NCBI GenBank assembly: GCA_005473895.2 | Contig: SRJI02000033.1 | Coordinates: 1-49,903 of the forward strand | From: Carideicomes alvinocaridis | Lineage (GTDB): Bacteria > Pseudomonadota > Alphaproteobacteria > Rhodobacterales > Rhodobacteraceae | DNA: 49,903 bases | Direction: 5' to 3' | Shown: positions 1-7,913 of the stretch, piece after piece | Layout: the number at the start of each line of letters is the position of its first letter | How positions within the stretch are numbered: position 1 is the stretch's first letter | Notes under the pieces: generated by a model | Told to the model about the DNA's origin: nothing | Seen by the model: only the letters and a program-made list of their open reading frames with translations | Databases searched by the model: none | Program-made: the position numbers and the translations under genes

Positions 1-280
1 CGGGCGCGGCGGCGCCGTCGCGGGCCCGCGCCCGCCCCTTCAGCCCGGCGACGAGCCGGCCGTAGAGCAGCCCGATCCCCACCATGCCGCCCAGGATCAG
101 CCAGGGCGCCGCCTGCCCGCCCAGCGCAAGGCGCAGCGGGTGGCCGTCGGGCAGGATGACATGGGCCGCCACCACCCCGACCCAGAGCAGCGACAGCAGC
201 AGAAGCCGCGCCCGCCAGGGCATGCCCGTGGCCCAGCCGAGGGCCAGCAGCACCGCCGCCAGGACAAGGACCAGCGTCAT
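1..280 (-). CDS. Membrane-anchored N-terminus of a probable HesA/MoeB/ThiF-family protein (partial)
   Basis: Only the first 93 codons are present; the gene runs off the left edge. The visible protein begins [16 protein letters not shown]. It has a hydrophobic segment at about residues 2-16, a second at about 30-42 and a third at about 60-75, ending in a basic, Ala/Arg-rich linker. Its ATG overlaps the dut stop codon as ATGA, so it is translationally coupled to dut. From memory of Rhodobacterales gene order, dut is followed by a ThiF/MoeB-type adenylyltransferase carrying such an N-terminal membrane region. The adenylylation domain lies outside the window, so the family assignment is inference. 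Confidence 0.5.
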   Translation of the reverse strand, partial: MTLVLVLAAVLLALGWATGMPWRARLLLLSLLWVGVVAAHVILPDGHPLRLALGGQAAPWLILGGMVGIGLLYGRLVAGLKGRARARDGAAAP

Positions 281-735
281 CAGTCGCGCCCCGTGGACCC
301 GAAGCCGCCGGCGCCGCGCGCGGTGTCGCCCAGCACCGAGACGGCTTCGAACCGCGCCTGCACCACCGGCGCCACCACCATCTGCGCGATTCGGTCACCG
401 TGGGCGATGGCGAACTCCTCCTGCCCGGCATTCATCACGATCACGCCGAGCGGCCCGCGATAGTCGCTGTCGATCGTGCCGGGGCTGTTGGGCAGGGTGA
501 TGCCATGCTTCAGCGCGAGGCCCGAGCGTGGCCGCAGCTGCACCTCGTAGCCCTCGGGGATCGCCAGGCGCAGCCCGGTGGGCACCAGCGCGCGGTCCCC
601 CGGGCCCAGCACGATCGTGCCCCGGCCCGGCAGGTTGGCGCGCAGATCGGCGCCCGCGGCTCCCGCCGTAGCATAGGCGGGCAGGCCCAGATCCCGGTCC
701 GCCCCATCCTCCCAGACAAACCCTATCGTCACCAA
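280..735 (-). CDS. dut: Deoxyuridine 5'-triphosphate nucleotidohydrolase (dUTPase)
   Basis: Hydrolyses dUTP to dUMP and pyrophosphate, keeping uracil out of DNA and supplying dUMP for thymidylate synthesis. All five trimeric dUTPase motifs are visible in 151 residues: AGADLRA (about 28-34), [11 protein letters not shown] (about 69-79), [12 protein letters not shown] (about 86-97), GDRIAQMV (about 113-120) and the C-terminal P-loop-like [10 protein letters not shown]. The start is either TTG at 735 or GTG at 732. An AAGGAG lies 7 nt before the TTG and 10 nt before the GTG, and I chose the TTG. That Shine-Dalgarno sequence joins directly onto the tail of an intergenic repeat at 746-778. The stop overlaps the next gene by 4 nt. 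Confidence 0.95.
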   Translation of the reverse strand: MVTIGFVWEDGADRDLGLPAYATAGAAGADLRANLPGRGTIVLGPGDRALVPTGLRLAIPEGYEVQLRPRSGLALKHGITLPNSPGTIDSDYRGPLGVIVMNAGQEEFAIAHGDRIAQMVVAPVVQARFEAVSVLGDTARGAGGFGSTGRD

Positions 736-745
736 GACAGCGCTC

Positions 746-778
746 CTTCATCTTGCCCAAAAAACTCCCGCCGGAGGC
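746..778 (-). repeat. Intergenic repeat family A, copy 1 (terminator-like hairpin plus T-tract)
   Basis: Read on the minus strand, the element is a short hairpin CTCC-GGCG-GGAG (776-765) followed by six T residues, then GGGCAAGATGAAG. Near-identical 33-bp copies occur at 4744-4776 and 31322-31354. In each case the element lies just downstream of a minus-strand gene and is oriented to terminate it. Here it follows coaBC, and its GATGAAG tail runs straight into the Shine-Dalgarno of dut. Confidence 0.75.
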
Positions 779-837
779 GCAGGGGGCCATGTCGGCCGGA
801 CCCCGGCGCCCCGCCGTCACCGGCGCTCCGGTCCGGC

Positions 838-2031
838 TCAGTCCAGCGCCTCGGCGATCCGCGAAGCGAGCCGCATCGCCACCTGGTCCTTGCTCATCCG
901 CGGCCAGTCCTCGACCCCGTCGCCGGTGATCAGGTGGACGGCGTTCTCCTTGCCGCCCATGATCCCCGTGGCCGGCGACACGTCGTTCGCCACGATCCAG
1001 TCGCATCCCTTGCGCCCGCGCTTCGCCGTGGCATTGGCCACCACGTCGTCGGTCTCGGCCGCAAAGCCCACGACCAGCCCCGGCCGCCCCTCGCCAAGCC
1101 CGGCCACGGAGGCGAGGATGTCCGGATTCTCCGCCAGTTCCAGCGGCGGCAGCTCGCCCGCCTTCTTCTTGATCTTCGATCCGGAGGCCGTGGTCACCCG
1201 CCAATCCGCCACCGCCGCGGCAAAGACCGCCGCATCGACCGGCAGCGCCGCCTGCACCGCCTCCAGCATCTCGGCCGCGCTTTCCACGGGCACCACCTCC
1301 ACCCCCTCGGGGGGCGCCACCGCGGCGGGCCCGGTGACAAAGACCACCTGCGCGCCCAGCCCGGCCAGCGCCCGCGCGATCGCCGTGCCCTGCGAGCCGG
1401 ACGAGCGGTTGGCGATGTAGCGCACCGGGTCGATCGGTTCGTGGGTGGGGCCGGAGGTCACCAGCACGCGCCGCCCCTTCAGCGGCCCGTCGGCCAGCGC
1501 CTCCTCGACCGCCGCCACGATCTCCAGCGGCTCGGCCATGCGACCCGGCCCGTATTCGCCACAGGCCATGTCGCCCTCGTTCGGCCCCGTGACCCGCACC
1601 CCGTCCGCCTTCAGCGTGGCGAGGTTGCGCCGGGTCGCCGCATGGTCCCACATGCGGACATTCATCGCCGGCGCGATCAGCACCGGGGTGTCGGTCGCCA
1701 GCAGGAGGGTCGAGGCGAGGTCGTCCGCATGTCCCTGCGCCATCTTCGCCATGAGGTCGGCGGTGGCCGGCGCCACCACCACGAGGTCGGCCACGCGGGA
1801 CAGCTGGATATGGCCCATCTCGGCCTCCTTCGTCAGGTCGAAGAGGTCGCGATGCACCTCCTCCCCGGCAAGGGCAGAGACGGAAAGCGGGGTGACGAAA
1901 TGCTCTGCCGCGCGCGTCAGCACAGGGGTGACCGAGCAGCCGCGCTCGCGCAGCCGGCGGACGAGGTCCAGCGCCTTGTAGGCCGCGATCCCGCCGCCGA
2001 TGATCAGAAGCACGCGCTTGCCCGCCAGCAT
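838..2031 (-). CDS. coaBC: Bifunctional phosphopantothenoylcysteine decarboxylase / phosphopantothenate-cysteine ligase
   Basis: Carries out two successive steps of coenzyme A synthesis: CTP-dependent ligation of cysteine to 4'-phosphopantothenate, then FMN-dependent decarboxylation to 4'-phosphopantetheine. The 397-residue protein has the N-terminal CoaC flavoprotein domain (about 1-180) with active-site His74, the substrate-binding PAMNVRMW motif (121-128) and catalytic Cys157 in MACGEYGPGR. The C-terminal CoaB domain begins at about 188 (RRVLVTSGPTHEPIDPVR) and includes AAAVADWR and the lysine-rich KIKKK loop. These positions match the E. coli Dfp residues within a few positions. It lies between chaN and dut in the same orientation. 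The 102-bp gap to dut holds a terminator-like repeat, so dut may be only partly co-transcribed. Confidence 0.96.
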   Translation of the reverse strand: MLAGKRVLLIIGGGIAAYKALDLVRRLRERGCSVTPVLTRAAEHFVTPLSVSALAGEEVHRDLFDLTKEAEMGHIQLSRVADLVVVAPATADLMAKMAQGHADDLASTLLLATDTPVLIAPAMNVRMWDHAATRRNLATLKADGVRVTGPNEGDMACGEYGPGRMAEPLEIVAAVEEALADGPLKGRRVLVTSGPTHEPIDPVRYIANRSSGSQGTAIARALAGLGAQVVFVTGPAAVAPPEGVEVVPVESAAEMLEAVQAALPVDAAVFAAAVADWRVTTASGSKIKKKAGELPPLELAENPDILASVAGLGEGRPGLVVGFAAETDDVVANATAKRGRKGCDWIVANDVSPATGIMGGKENAVHLITGDGVEDWPRMSKDQVAMRLASRIAEALD

Positions 2032-2158
2032 GGAGAGTCCTTTCCCGGAGGCCGGCCGAACGCGACACCGCGGGACTGGCCCAGATTACCGGCAGGAGCC
2101 TATTGAGGCGCCCCGGGGCGTGCAACCGGCGAATGCCGCACGAATGCCGCGCTCGGGC

Positions 2159-2965
2159 CTAGTCGCCGAAGGCCTCGCAGGGATCGGGCCGCTCGACGCC
2201 AGGCGCATCCAGCACGATATCGAAGGTGCCCTCCGGGGCGGCGCCCTCCTCTCCCTGCCCGATCGTCAGCACCTCGACCCCCGGCGCGGCCAGGGCAAGC
2301 GCGCGCGGCACGCCCCGGTCGGCCCGGGCATGGCCATTGCCGGCGATCACCAGGACCGGGCCGCCGGTCGCCTCCAGCGCGCGCAGCGCCTCGCGCGCCA
2401 GAACCGCGTCGCGCAGGCGCTGCAGCTCGACCATCACGGGCAGCATCTCGGCCGGCAGGGCGCCGCAATGCGCCTCCGCCTGGTCGGCTTCGCGCGCGGC
2501 CTGCTCCGCTTCGGGCAGCGCCGTCTCGAGCCCGTAGCGGTTCGCCCCGCGTCCGAAGCTCTTGGCGATGCCCGCGCCCATCGCCTCGCGCGCGGCGGCA
2601 CGGGGCACCCAGGCGCCGTAGAGCCCGGCGTCGGGCGCCGCGGCGATGATCGGGTGGTAGAGGTCGAAATCCGGCCAGCCGCTGTCATCCCAGCCCAGCG
2701 CGGCCGCCAGCCCGGCACGGTCGTCGCGCGACACCTCCCGGGCCGCCGCGACCTGCTCGGCGGTCAGCATCTCGAAGACCAGCGCCCGGGGGCCAAGCTC
2801 TGCCGCGATCTCCGCCTGCTGCCGGTGATGGGCCGGGTTGTCATGGACCTCCCCGGCGATCACCACCTGCGCATGGCGCAGCCGCGCCACCAGGTCGTCG
2901 GACAGAGAAAAAGCCGGACTCCCGAGGAGCCCGGCCATTATCGCGAGTAAAACCCACGACCTCAT
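2159..2965 (-). CDS. chaN: ChaN family (DUF399) secreted protein
   Basis: A 268-residue protein of the ChaN/DUF399 family, members of which bind haem in iron uptake. The N-terminus MRSWVLLAIMAGLLGSPAFS is a convincing Sec signal peptide, but it lacks a clear lipobox cysteine. The family motif GEVHDNPAHH follows at about residues 38-47. LVIAGNGHARADRGVP, with a second conserved histidine, lies near 207-222. The ATG at 2965 overlaps the rpoH stop codon as ATGA. The reading frame is open further upstream inside rpoH, but that extension would be antisense-like, low-complexity sequence and would lose the signal peptide. Its coupling to an RpoH-II-type sigma factor suggests stress-linked expression. 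Confidence 0.85.
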   Translation of the reverse strand: MRSWVLLAIMAGLLGSPAFSLSDDLVARLRHAQVVIAGEVHDNPAHHRQQAEIAAELGPRALVFEMLTAEQVAAAREVSRDDRAGLAAALGWDDSGWPDFDLYHPIIAAAPDAGLYGAWVPRAAAREAMGAGIAKSFGRGANRYGLETALPEAEQAAREADQAEAHCGALPAEMLPVMVELQRLRDAVLAREALRALEATGGPVLVIAGNGHARADRGVPRALALAAPGVEVLTIGQGEEGAAPEGTFDIVLDAPGVERPDPCEAFGD

Positions 2966-3840
2966 GCGAGGAAGTGCGCGACTTCCTGGGACTGGCCCTC
3001 CAGGTGGCGGCGCATCTTGGTGAAGGCGGCCGCCTCGAGCTGGCGCACCCGCTCCTTGGACAGTCCCAGCTCGTTGCCGAGGGATTCCAGCGTCCGGCTC
3101 TCCTCGCGCAGCTTCCGCTCGCGCACGATGAAGCGTTCGCGTTCGTTCAGCGAGCCCAGCGCGTTGACCAGCCATTGCCGTAGCCGCTCGGTGTCGTGAC
3201 CGTCGGCGACCAGTTCGGCGGCCTGCAGGCTCTCGTCCTCGAGCGCCTCGATCCATTCCCGACCCTCGTCATCCACCGACTGGGTCGCGTTGAGCGAGTA
3301 GTCGGAGCCCGAAAGCCGGCCCTCCATCATCTCCACGTCCTGCAGCGGCACGCCTATCTCGGTCGAGATCAGCTGCAGCATCTGGTGCTTGTCCAGCTGT
3401 TCGCCGCGCTGCATCGCCTCGCGCTCCAGCCGGGCCTGCACGCGCCGCATGTTGAAGAACAGCGATTTCTGCGACGAGGTGGAGCCGGTGCGCACCATGG
3501 ACCAGTTGCGCATGACGTAATCCTGCACGCTGGCCTTGATCCACCAGACGGCATAAGTCGAGAAACGGACGCCGCGATCCGGGTCGAACTTGTCCGCCGC
3601 CTTCATCAGGCCCAGCCCGGCCTCCTGGATCAGGTCGTTCATCGGGGCGCCGTAGCGCTTGAACTTCGCGGCCATCGAGATGGCCAGCCGCATGTAGGCC
3701 GTGATCAGCCGGTGCAGCGCCGCCTCGTCGCGGTGGTCTCGCCACGCATAGGCCAGCTGAAGCTCGGTCTCCGCATCCAGCATTTCCGCCTTCATGGCGC
3801 TACGGGACAGGGTCAATTCGGTCCGGGTATCCAATGGCAT
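2962..3840 (-). CDS. rpoH: RNA polymerase sigma factor RpoH, RpoH-II type
   Basis: An alternative sigma factor of the sigma-32 family, 292 residues. Region 2 is clear (about 45-115: RLAISMAAKFKRYGAPMNDL, then RFSTYAVWWIKASVQDYVMR). It is followed by the RpoH-box-like QKSLFFNMRR (124-133) and a region 4 helix-turn-helix near 250-278 (LESLGNELGLSKERVRQLE). The RTGSTSSQKSLFFN sequence fits the second RpoH paralogue of Rhodobacterales (RpoH-II, linked to oxidative and singlet-oxygen stress in R. sphaeroides); that paralogue call is from memory. The start ATG has GGAGG five nucleotides upstream. It overlaps chaN by 4 nt and heads the minus-strand stress/cofactor string. Confidence 0.93.
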   Translation of the reverse strand: MPLDTRTELTLSRSAMKAEMLDAETELQLAYAWRDHRDEAALHRLITAYMRLAISMAAKFKRYGAPMNDLIQEAGLGLMKAADKFDPDRGVRFSTYAVWWIKASVQDYVMRNWSMVRTGSTSSQKSLFFNMRRVQARLEREAMQRGEQLDKHQMLQLISTEIGVPLQDVEMMEGRLSGSDYSLNATQSVDDEGREWIEALEDESLQAAELVADGHDTERLRQWLVNALGSLNERERFIVRERKLREESRTLESLGNELGLSKERVRQLEAAAFTKMRRHLEGQSQEVAHFLA

Positions 3841-4043
3841 CCTTACCTCCCCTATATGCAGGCCCTGTTTCCAGCCTTGCGCTAATGGTTACGTAGGCAA
3901 TACGCATGAGCAGGGCATTTGGGTCACTCGAAAGGCAAAAAAATGTTGCCTCCCCGGCGCCACGCACTAGCTGCCCGCCATCGGTCAAGGAGTGAAGCAC
4001 CGGGCAAGCAACTGGAATCCGGCAGGTTTTTCACACGAACCCC
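3841..4043. promoter_or_regulatory. Divergent intergenic region between rpoH and the histidine phosphatase gene
   Basis: A 203-bp gap that must carry the promoters for rpoH (leftward) and the phosphatase gene (rightward). It is visibly more AT-rich than its surroundings. The rpoH side has a strong GGAGG at 3841-3845 (minus strand). I cannot place a confident RpoE-type or sigma-70 hexamer pair, and the phosphatase gene has no obvious Shine-Dalgarno. Confidence 0.4.
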
Positions 4044-4622
4044 ATGATCGACCTTTTCCTCGTCCGCCACGGCCCCACCCATGCACACGGCATGGTCGGC
4101 TGGACCGATCTGCCCGCCGACCTGTCCGATCTCCCCGCCATCGAACGGCTCCGGGCGCATCTGCCCGCCGACGCGCCGGTGATCTCCTCGGACCTGCTGC
4201 GTGCCTCCGCCACCGCGGACGCGCTGGCCGGCGGGCGCCGGCGCCTGCCCCACGATCCGGCGCTGCGAGAAATGCATTTCGGAGGGTGGGAGCTGCAATC
4301 CCATGCCGACCTGCAGCGCAGCGATCCGGAGCGGGCCCGCGCCTTCCGGCAGGATCCGACCGGAGTGCGCCCGCCCGGGGGCGAGACCTGGTCCGAGGCC
4401 TGTGCCCGCATGGATGGCGCCATCGATCGCCTGGCCCGCGCCCATGCCGGCGGGGCGGTGATCGTCGTGGCGCATTTCGGCGTGGTGCTGAGCCAGCTTC
4501 GACGCGCCACCCACCTGCCGGAGGACTCGCTCTTCGCCCATCGGATCGACCCGCTCTCGGTGACCGAGCTGCGCTGGACCGGCCGGGCGTGGCAGGCGGT
4601 GGCCGTCAATCACGTTCCTTGA
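4044..4622 (+). CDS. Histidine phosphatase family protein (CobC/GpmB-like)
   Basis: A 192-residue member of the histidine phosphatase superfamily, which forms a phosphohistidine intermediate. The N-terminus MIDLFLVRHGPTHAHG carries the RHG signature with catalytic His9. Other catalytic-pocket residues are Arg53 (SDLLRAS), Glu76 (LREMHFGGWE) and the second histidine, His144 (VVAHFGVV). The REMHFGGWE and GGETW motifs resemble alpha-ribazole phosphatase (CobC) and small phosphoglycerate-mutase-like phosphatases. No cobalamin genes are nearby, so the substrate cannot be named. It stands alone, divergent from rpoH and convergent with the dehydrogenase gene. Confidence 0.85.
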   Translation: MIDLFLVRHGPTHAHGMVGWTDLPADLSDLPAIERLRAHLPADAPVISSDLLRASATADALAGGRRRLPHDPALREMHFGGWELQSHADLQRSDPERARAFRQDPTGVRPPGGETWSEACARMDGAIDRLARAHAGGAVIVVAHFGVVLSQLRRATHLPEDSLFAHRIDPLSVTELRWTGRAWQAVAVNHVP

Positions 4623-4743
4623 GCACACCCGCCAGGGCCAACTCCTGGCTCGCGACACTCCCGCTCGACCGCACCTGATCCGCCCGCGCCCCGTCCAGCC
4701 GGAGCCGCAAGACCGCGCTCGGAAAGCCGGGTGCAGGCTCCCC

Positions 4744-4776
4744 CTTCATCTTGCCCGAAAAACTCCCGCCGGAGGC
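4744..4776 (-). repeat. Intergenic repeat family A, copy 2
   Basis: Same 33-bp element as at 746-778, with one base change inside the T/A tract (five A residues plus a G on the plus strand). The similarity to copy 3 (31322-31354) continues for about 30 bp more on the right, through CTCCCGCA and CACCCGCGCC. It lies 76 bp beyond the stop of the minus-strand dehydrogenase gene, oriented to terminate it, and between two convergent genes. Confidence 0.75.
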
Positions 4777-4851
4777 TCCCGCAGGCGACACCCGCGCCGG
4801 GGCCGGGCGGCCGCGCGAACGGTGACAGGCGCCCCTGTCGAGCCTGAAAGG

Positions 4852-5805
4852 CTACACCGCGTCCGGCGGCGTCTCCCCGGCGAAGAAGGCGGCGAGGTTG
4901 TCGAGCGCGACATGTCCCATCGCCTCGCGCACTTCCAGCGCGGCGGTGCCGAGGTGGGGCAGAAGCACCGCGTTTTCCAGCCGCCGCAGGCGCTCGGGCA
5001 CCTCGGGCTCGTCCTCGTAGACGTCGAGCCCGGCGCCGCGGATCAGCCCCGCCTCCAGCACGCCGATCAGCGCGGTCTGGTCCACCACGTCGCCGCGCGA
5101 GATGTTGACGAAATGCGCCTCGGGCCGCATCGCGGCAAGGATGTCGGCGTCGATCATGTGCCGCGTCTCGGCCCCGCCCGGCAGGGCGCAGACGAGGATG
5201 TCGGACTCCGTCGCCAGTTCGGCAAGGCTGTCGACCTGCCGCGCCGGGAAATCCGGTGTCTTGGCAGAGCGGTTGTGGAACAACACCTCCATGCCGAAAC
5301 CGAAATGGCAGCGCCGGGCGATGGCCTCGCCGATCCGGCCGAAGCCCGCGATGCCCAGCTTGCGGCCGGTGACATGGGTGCCCAGCATCTGCGTCGGGTG
5401 CCAGCCTTCCCATGTGCCCGACCGGACCAGCCGGTCGCCTTCGCCGGCGCGGCGGCAGGTCATCAGGATCAGGGTCATCGCGATGTCGGCGGTCGCGTCG
5501 GTGACCGCGCCGGGCGTGTTGGTCACGGTGACCCCGGCCGCCCGGGCCGCCTCCACGTCGATATGGTTGTAGCCGACGCCGAAATTGGCCAGCACCCGGC
5601 AGCGCGGATGCTCGAACCCGTCGAAGACGCGCGCATCATAGGCGTCGCCCAGCGTCGGCAGCACGCCGTCGTAGAGCGCGAGCGAGGCGCGCATCTCGGC
5701 CCGGCTCATGGGGGTGGTGCGGTCGCGCAGCTCCACGTCGAACAGGCTTTCGGCGCGGGCCACGACGCTGTCGGGCAGCGCTCGGGTGATCAGGATCCGG
5801 GTCAA
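4852..5805 (-). CDS. D-2-hydroxyacid dehydrogenase (glyoxylate/hydroxypyruvate reductase type)
   Basis: An NAD(P)H-dependent reductase of 2-keto acids, 317 residues. The Rossmann GFGRIG motif is at 154-159. The catalytic triad is visible as Arg237 (NISRGDVVD), Glu266 (DVYEDEPEVP) and His284 (LLPHLG). The NFGVGYNHIDVEAA and TDATADIAM motifs place it in the GhrB/GyaR-like branch, consistent with reducing glyoxylate or hydroxypyruvate; the exact substrate is inferred. The start codon is TTG at 5805, overlapping the upstream TGA as TTGA, so translation is coupled to the CsaA-like gene. It is the last gene of proC > csaA-like > dehydrogenase. Confidence 0.9.
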   Translation of the reverse strand: MTRILITRALPDSVVARAESLFDVELRDRTTPMSRAEMRASLALYDGVLPTLGDAYDARVFDGFEHPRCRVLANFGVGYNHIDVEAARAAGVTVTNTPGAVTDATADIAMTLILMTCRRAGEGDRLVRSGTWEGWHPTQMLGTHVTGRKLGIAGFGRIGEAIARRCHFGFGMEVLFHNRSAKTPDFPARQVDSLAELATESDILVCALPGGAETRHMIDADILAAMRPEAHFVNISRGDVVDQTALIGVLEAGLIRGAGLDVYEDEPEVPERLRRLENAVLLPHLGTAALEVREAMGHVALDNLAAFFAGETPPDAV

Positions 5806-6143
5806 TGCATCCGCGCCCCGTCCGGCACCCGCTGGTCGGGCGACAGCAGCACGATCGCCCCGGCGTCATCTGCCAACCCCAGAACGAGGATCTCGGACAT
5901 GAAGCGGCCGATCTGGCGGGGCGGGAAGTTCACCACCGCCAGCACCTGCCGGCCCACGAGATCCTCGGGGGCGTAATGCACGGTGAGCTGCGCGGAGCTC
6001 TTGCGCTCTCCGATCTCGTCGCCGAAATCCACCCAGAGCTTGATCGCCGGTTTCCGCGCCTCGGGATAGGGCTCGGCCCGGGTCACGGTGCCGGCGCGGA
6101 TGTCGACCTTGAGGAAATCGTCGAAGGTGATCTCGTCAGCCAT
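5802..6143 (-). CDS. CsaA-like tRNA-binding domain protein
   Basis: A 113-residue single-domain protein with the EMAP-II/Trbp111 OB fold. Recognisable elements are FLKVDIRAGTVTRAEPYPEARKP at the N-terminus, the central SSAQLTVHYAPEDLVGRQVLAVVNF, and ILVLGLADDAGAIVLLSPDQ at the end. Bacillus CsaA proteins of this size bind tRNA and were described as having chaperone-like or secretion-related activity. The role in this organism is unknown. The gene overlaps proC by 8 nt at its start and the dehydrogenase by 4 nt at its end, which suggests an operon. Confidence 0.88.
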   Translation of the reverse strand: MADEITFDDFLKVDIRAGTVTRAEPYPEARKPAIKLWVDFGDEIGERKSSAQLTVHYAPEDLVGRQVLAVVNFPPRQIGRFMSEILVLGLADDAGAIVLLSPDQRVPDGARMH

Positions 6144-6951
6144 TGCGCAGCTCCCGCGAGCGGTTGGCGGCGGCGCCCACGGTGCGGCGGATGAGCGGCG
6201 GTAGGCCCGTCTCCTCGTCCATCAGCACCTCGAGCCCGGCCTGGGTGGTGCCGTTGGGGCTGGTGACATTGCGGCGCAGCTGCGCGGGTGCCTCGCCCGA
6301 TTGCTCGGCCAGCGCGCCGGCCCCGGCCACCGTCGCCTTGGCCAGCGCCATGGCCAGCTCGGGGTCCAGCCCCTCGGCCTCGCCCGCCTTCGCCATGCAT
6401 TCGATCATGTGGAAGACATAGGCAGGGCCGGAGCCCGAGAGCCCGGTCACCGCGTCCATCTGCTCTTCGCTCTCCAGCCGCACCACCTGGCCCACGGCGG
6501 ACAGCAGCGTCTCGGCCATGTCCATCTGGTCCGCGCTCGACCGCGGGTTGCCGACGATGGCGGTGATGCCCCGGCCCACGGCGGCCGGCGTGTTCGGCAT
6601 GGCGCGGATCACCGGGGTGTCTTGACCGAAGATCTCTTCGAAATGCGCGATGGTGGTGCCCGCCGCGATCGACAGGACCAGCGTGCCGCCCCCGCCCATG
6701 GCGGCGATCTGCGGCAGCGCGTCGCCCATCATCTGCGGCTTGACCGCGATCAGCACGATGGCCGGATCGGCGGGCAGTTCGGCGTTGAGGTACACCCCCT
6801 GCGCCTGCAGCCAGTCCGAGGGCTTCGGGTCGATCACCCAGACCGAGGCGGCGGGCAGCCCGTCCTTCAGCCAGCCCTCCAACATCGCCGAACCCATCTT
6901 GCCGCATCCCAACAGCACCAGCCCGCGGTCGCGCACATCCTGCATCGCCAT
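6136..6951 (-). CDS. proC: Pyrroline-5-carboxylate reductase
   Basis: Catalyses the last step of proline synthesis, NAD(P)H-dependent reduction of 1-pyrroline-5-carboxylate. The 271-residue protein has the N-terminal Rossmann motif LLGCGKMGSAML (GxGxMG at 15-20), AVKPQ near 70, RAMPNTPAAVGRG near 115 and the ProC signature LSGSGPAYVF near 175. The C-terminal helical domain carries VTSPNGTTQAGL. An AGGGGA lies 7 nt before the ATG. It leads an overlapping minus-strand set with the CsaA-like and dehydrogenase genes. Confidence 0.96.
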   Translation of the reverse strand: MAMQDVRDRGLVLLGCGKMGSAMLEGWLKDGLPAASVWVIDPKPSDWLQAQGVYLNAELPADPAIVLIAVKPQMMGDALPQIAAMGGGGTLVLSIAAGTTIAHFEEIFGQDTPVIRAMPNTPAAVGRGITAIVGNPRSSADQMDMAETLLSAVGQVVRLESEEQMDAVTGLSGSGPAYVFHMIECMAKAGEAEGLDPELAMALAKATVAGAGALAEQSGEAPAQLRRNVTSPNGTTQAGLEVLMDEETGLPPLIRRTVGAAANRSRELRNG

Positions 6952-7068
6952 CGCCTGTTCCCCTCGTCGTCCTCTTCGGGGTCAGTGTTAGGCGGGCCGG
7001 GCGCGGAGTGAAAGGGGCAAGGGGCAAAGCAGGCGGTCTCGGCGGGCAGCCGGCCGCGGCGGCGCCCG

Positions 7069-7776
7069 CTACCCCGGCAGAAGGCTGCGATCGGCCAGGT
7101 CGGCGAGCGTCCTGCGGTCGGTGGCGAGATCGGCCAGCAGCGCCGCGTGCACCTCGAGCGCGTCGACCACCGGAAAGCCCGGGTCGCGCCCGTCGAAGGC
7201 CAGCAGCAGGTCGGTCCCGGCCAGCGCGATCGCGTCGGCGCCGCGGGTCATCATCCCTCTGCCTGCCTCGAAAAGAAGCTGCCGGGTCGCCTCGTCGCAG
7301 CGTCCCTGCACGGCCATGTCCTGGTAGGCGGTGCCGACCGCCTCCACGTCCTCGGGCAGCAGGATATCGGTCCGGACCATCTGCCCGAAAAGCCGGGTCT
7401 TCATGGCCCGGGCGGTGCCCAGCGGGCCGATGCGCCCGAGGCCCTGCTCGGCGCAGAACATATCCAGCGGGGTCACCGCCGACACCAGGGGCAGCGGGCT
7501 GAGCGCCAGCGTCTCCTCCCAGCAGAAGTGTGGGCCGATGGCGGTGATGCTGGCGACATCCGCACCCGCCGCCTTCAGCCGGTGAAGCAGGCCGGCAAAG
7601 ATCTCCGCCTGCTCCCGGGTGCGGCCCGCGAGGTTGTTGGCGAGCACGTCCCGGATATTCGCCTCGACCATCGTCAGCTCCAGCCGGCAGCCTCGTTCGG
7701 CCGCGACCCGGGTGAGGTGCTGGTAATAGACCACGCTCGCCGCGGGCCCCAGCCCGGTGATCAGACCGACATGCAT
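7069..7776 (-). CDS. Aspartate/glutamate racemase-family protein lacking the canonical catalytic cysteines
   Basis: A 235-residue protein with the Asp/Glu racemase fold: N-terminal HVGLITGLGPAASVVYYQHL and the substrate-loop-like VEANIRDVLANNLAGR. Active family members use two cysteines, one in a CNTxH motif and one in a GCTE motif. Here the first reads TAIGPHF (78-84), with Ala79 aligned to the Cys. The second reads LAGTDL (185-190), with Gly187 aligned to the Cys. A Cys at 85 lies close to the first site. The protein may be a non-racemising relative, for example a lyase, decarboxylase or binding protein. The start has a strong GGAGGGAAAG. It lies between proC and ybjN on the same strand. 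Confidence 0.75.
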   Translation of the reverse strand: MHVGLITGLGPAASVVYYQHLTRVAAERGCRLELTMVEANIRDVLANNLAGRTREQAEIFAGLLHRLKAAGADVASITAIGPHFCWEETLALSPLPLVSAVTPLDMFCAEQGLGRIGPLGTARAMKTRLFGQMVRTDILLPEDVEAVGTAYQDMAVQGRCDEATRQLLFEAGRGMMTRGADAIALAGTDLLLAFDGRDPGFPVVDALEVHAALLADLATDRRTLADLADRSLLPG

Positions 7777-7913
7777 GATGCTTTCCCTCCGCCGAGCCGA
7801 CTACGCAACGGACGCATGCTAGGCGGCAACGCCACCGGCGTCGATACGGCGCACGGGCCGATCCTACGGGCGGCAAGCGCTCACGCCTTCGACCACCCGC
7901 CGATCAGCCCCCA

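Noticed and set aside
395-2125. Long open frame antisense to coaBC and dut.
   Set aside because: A shadow frame typical of GC-rich DNA. Its product is Gly/Arg/Ala-rich with no family motif, whereas coaBC and dut carry complete active sites.
4044-4622. Considered naming the histidine phosphatase cobC.
   Set aside because: The motifs fit the superfamily, but there are no cobalamin genes nearby, so the substrate cannot be assigned.
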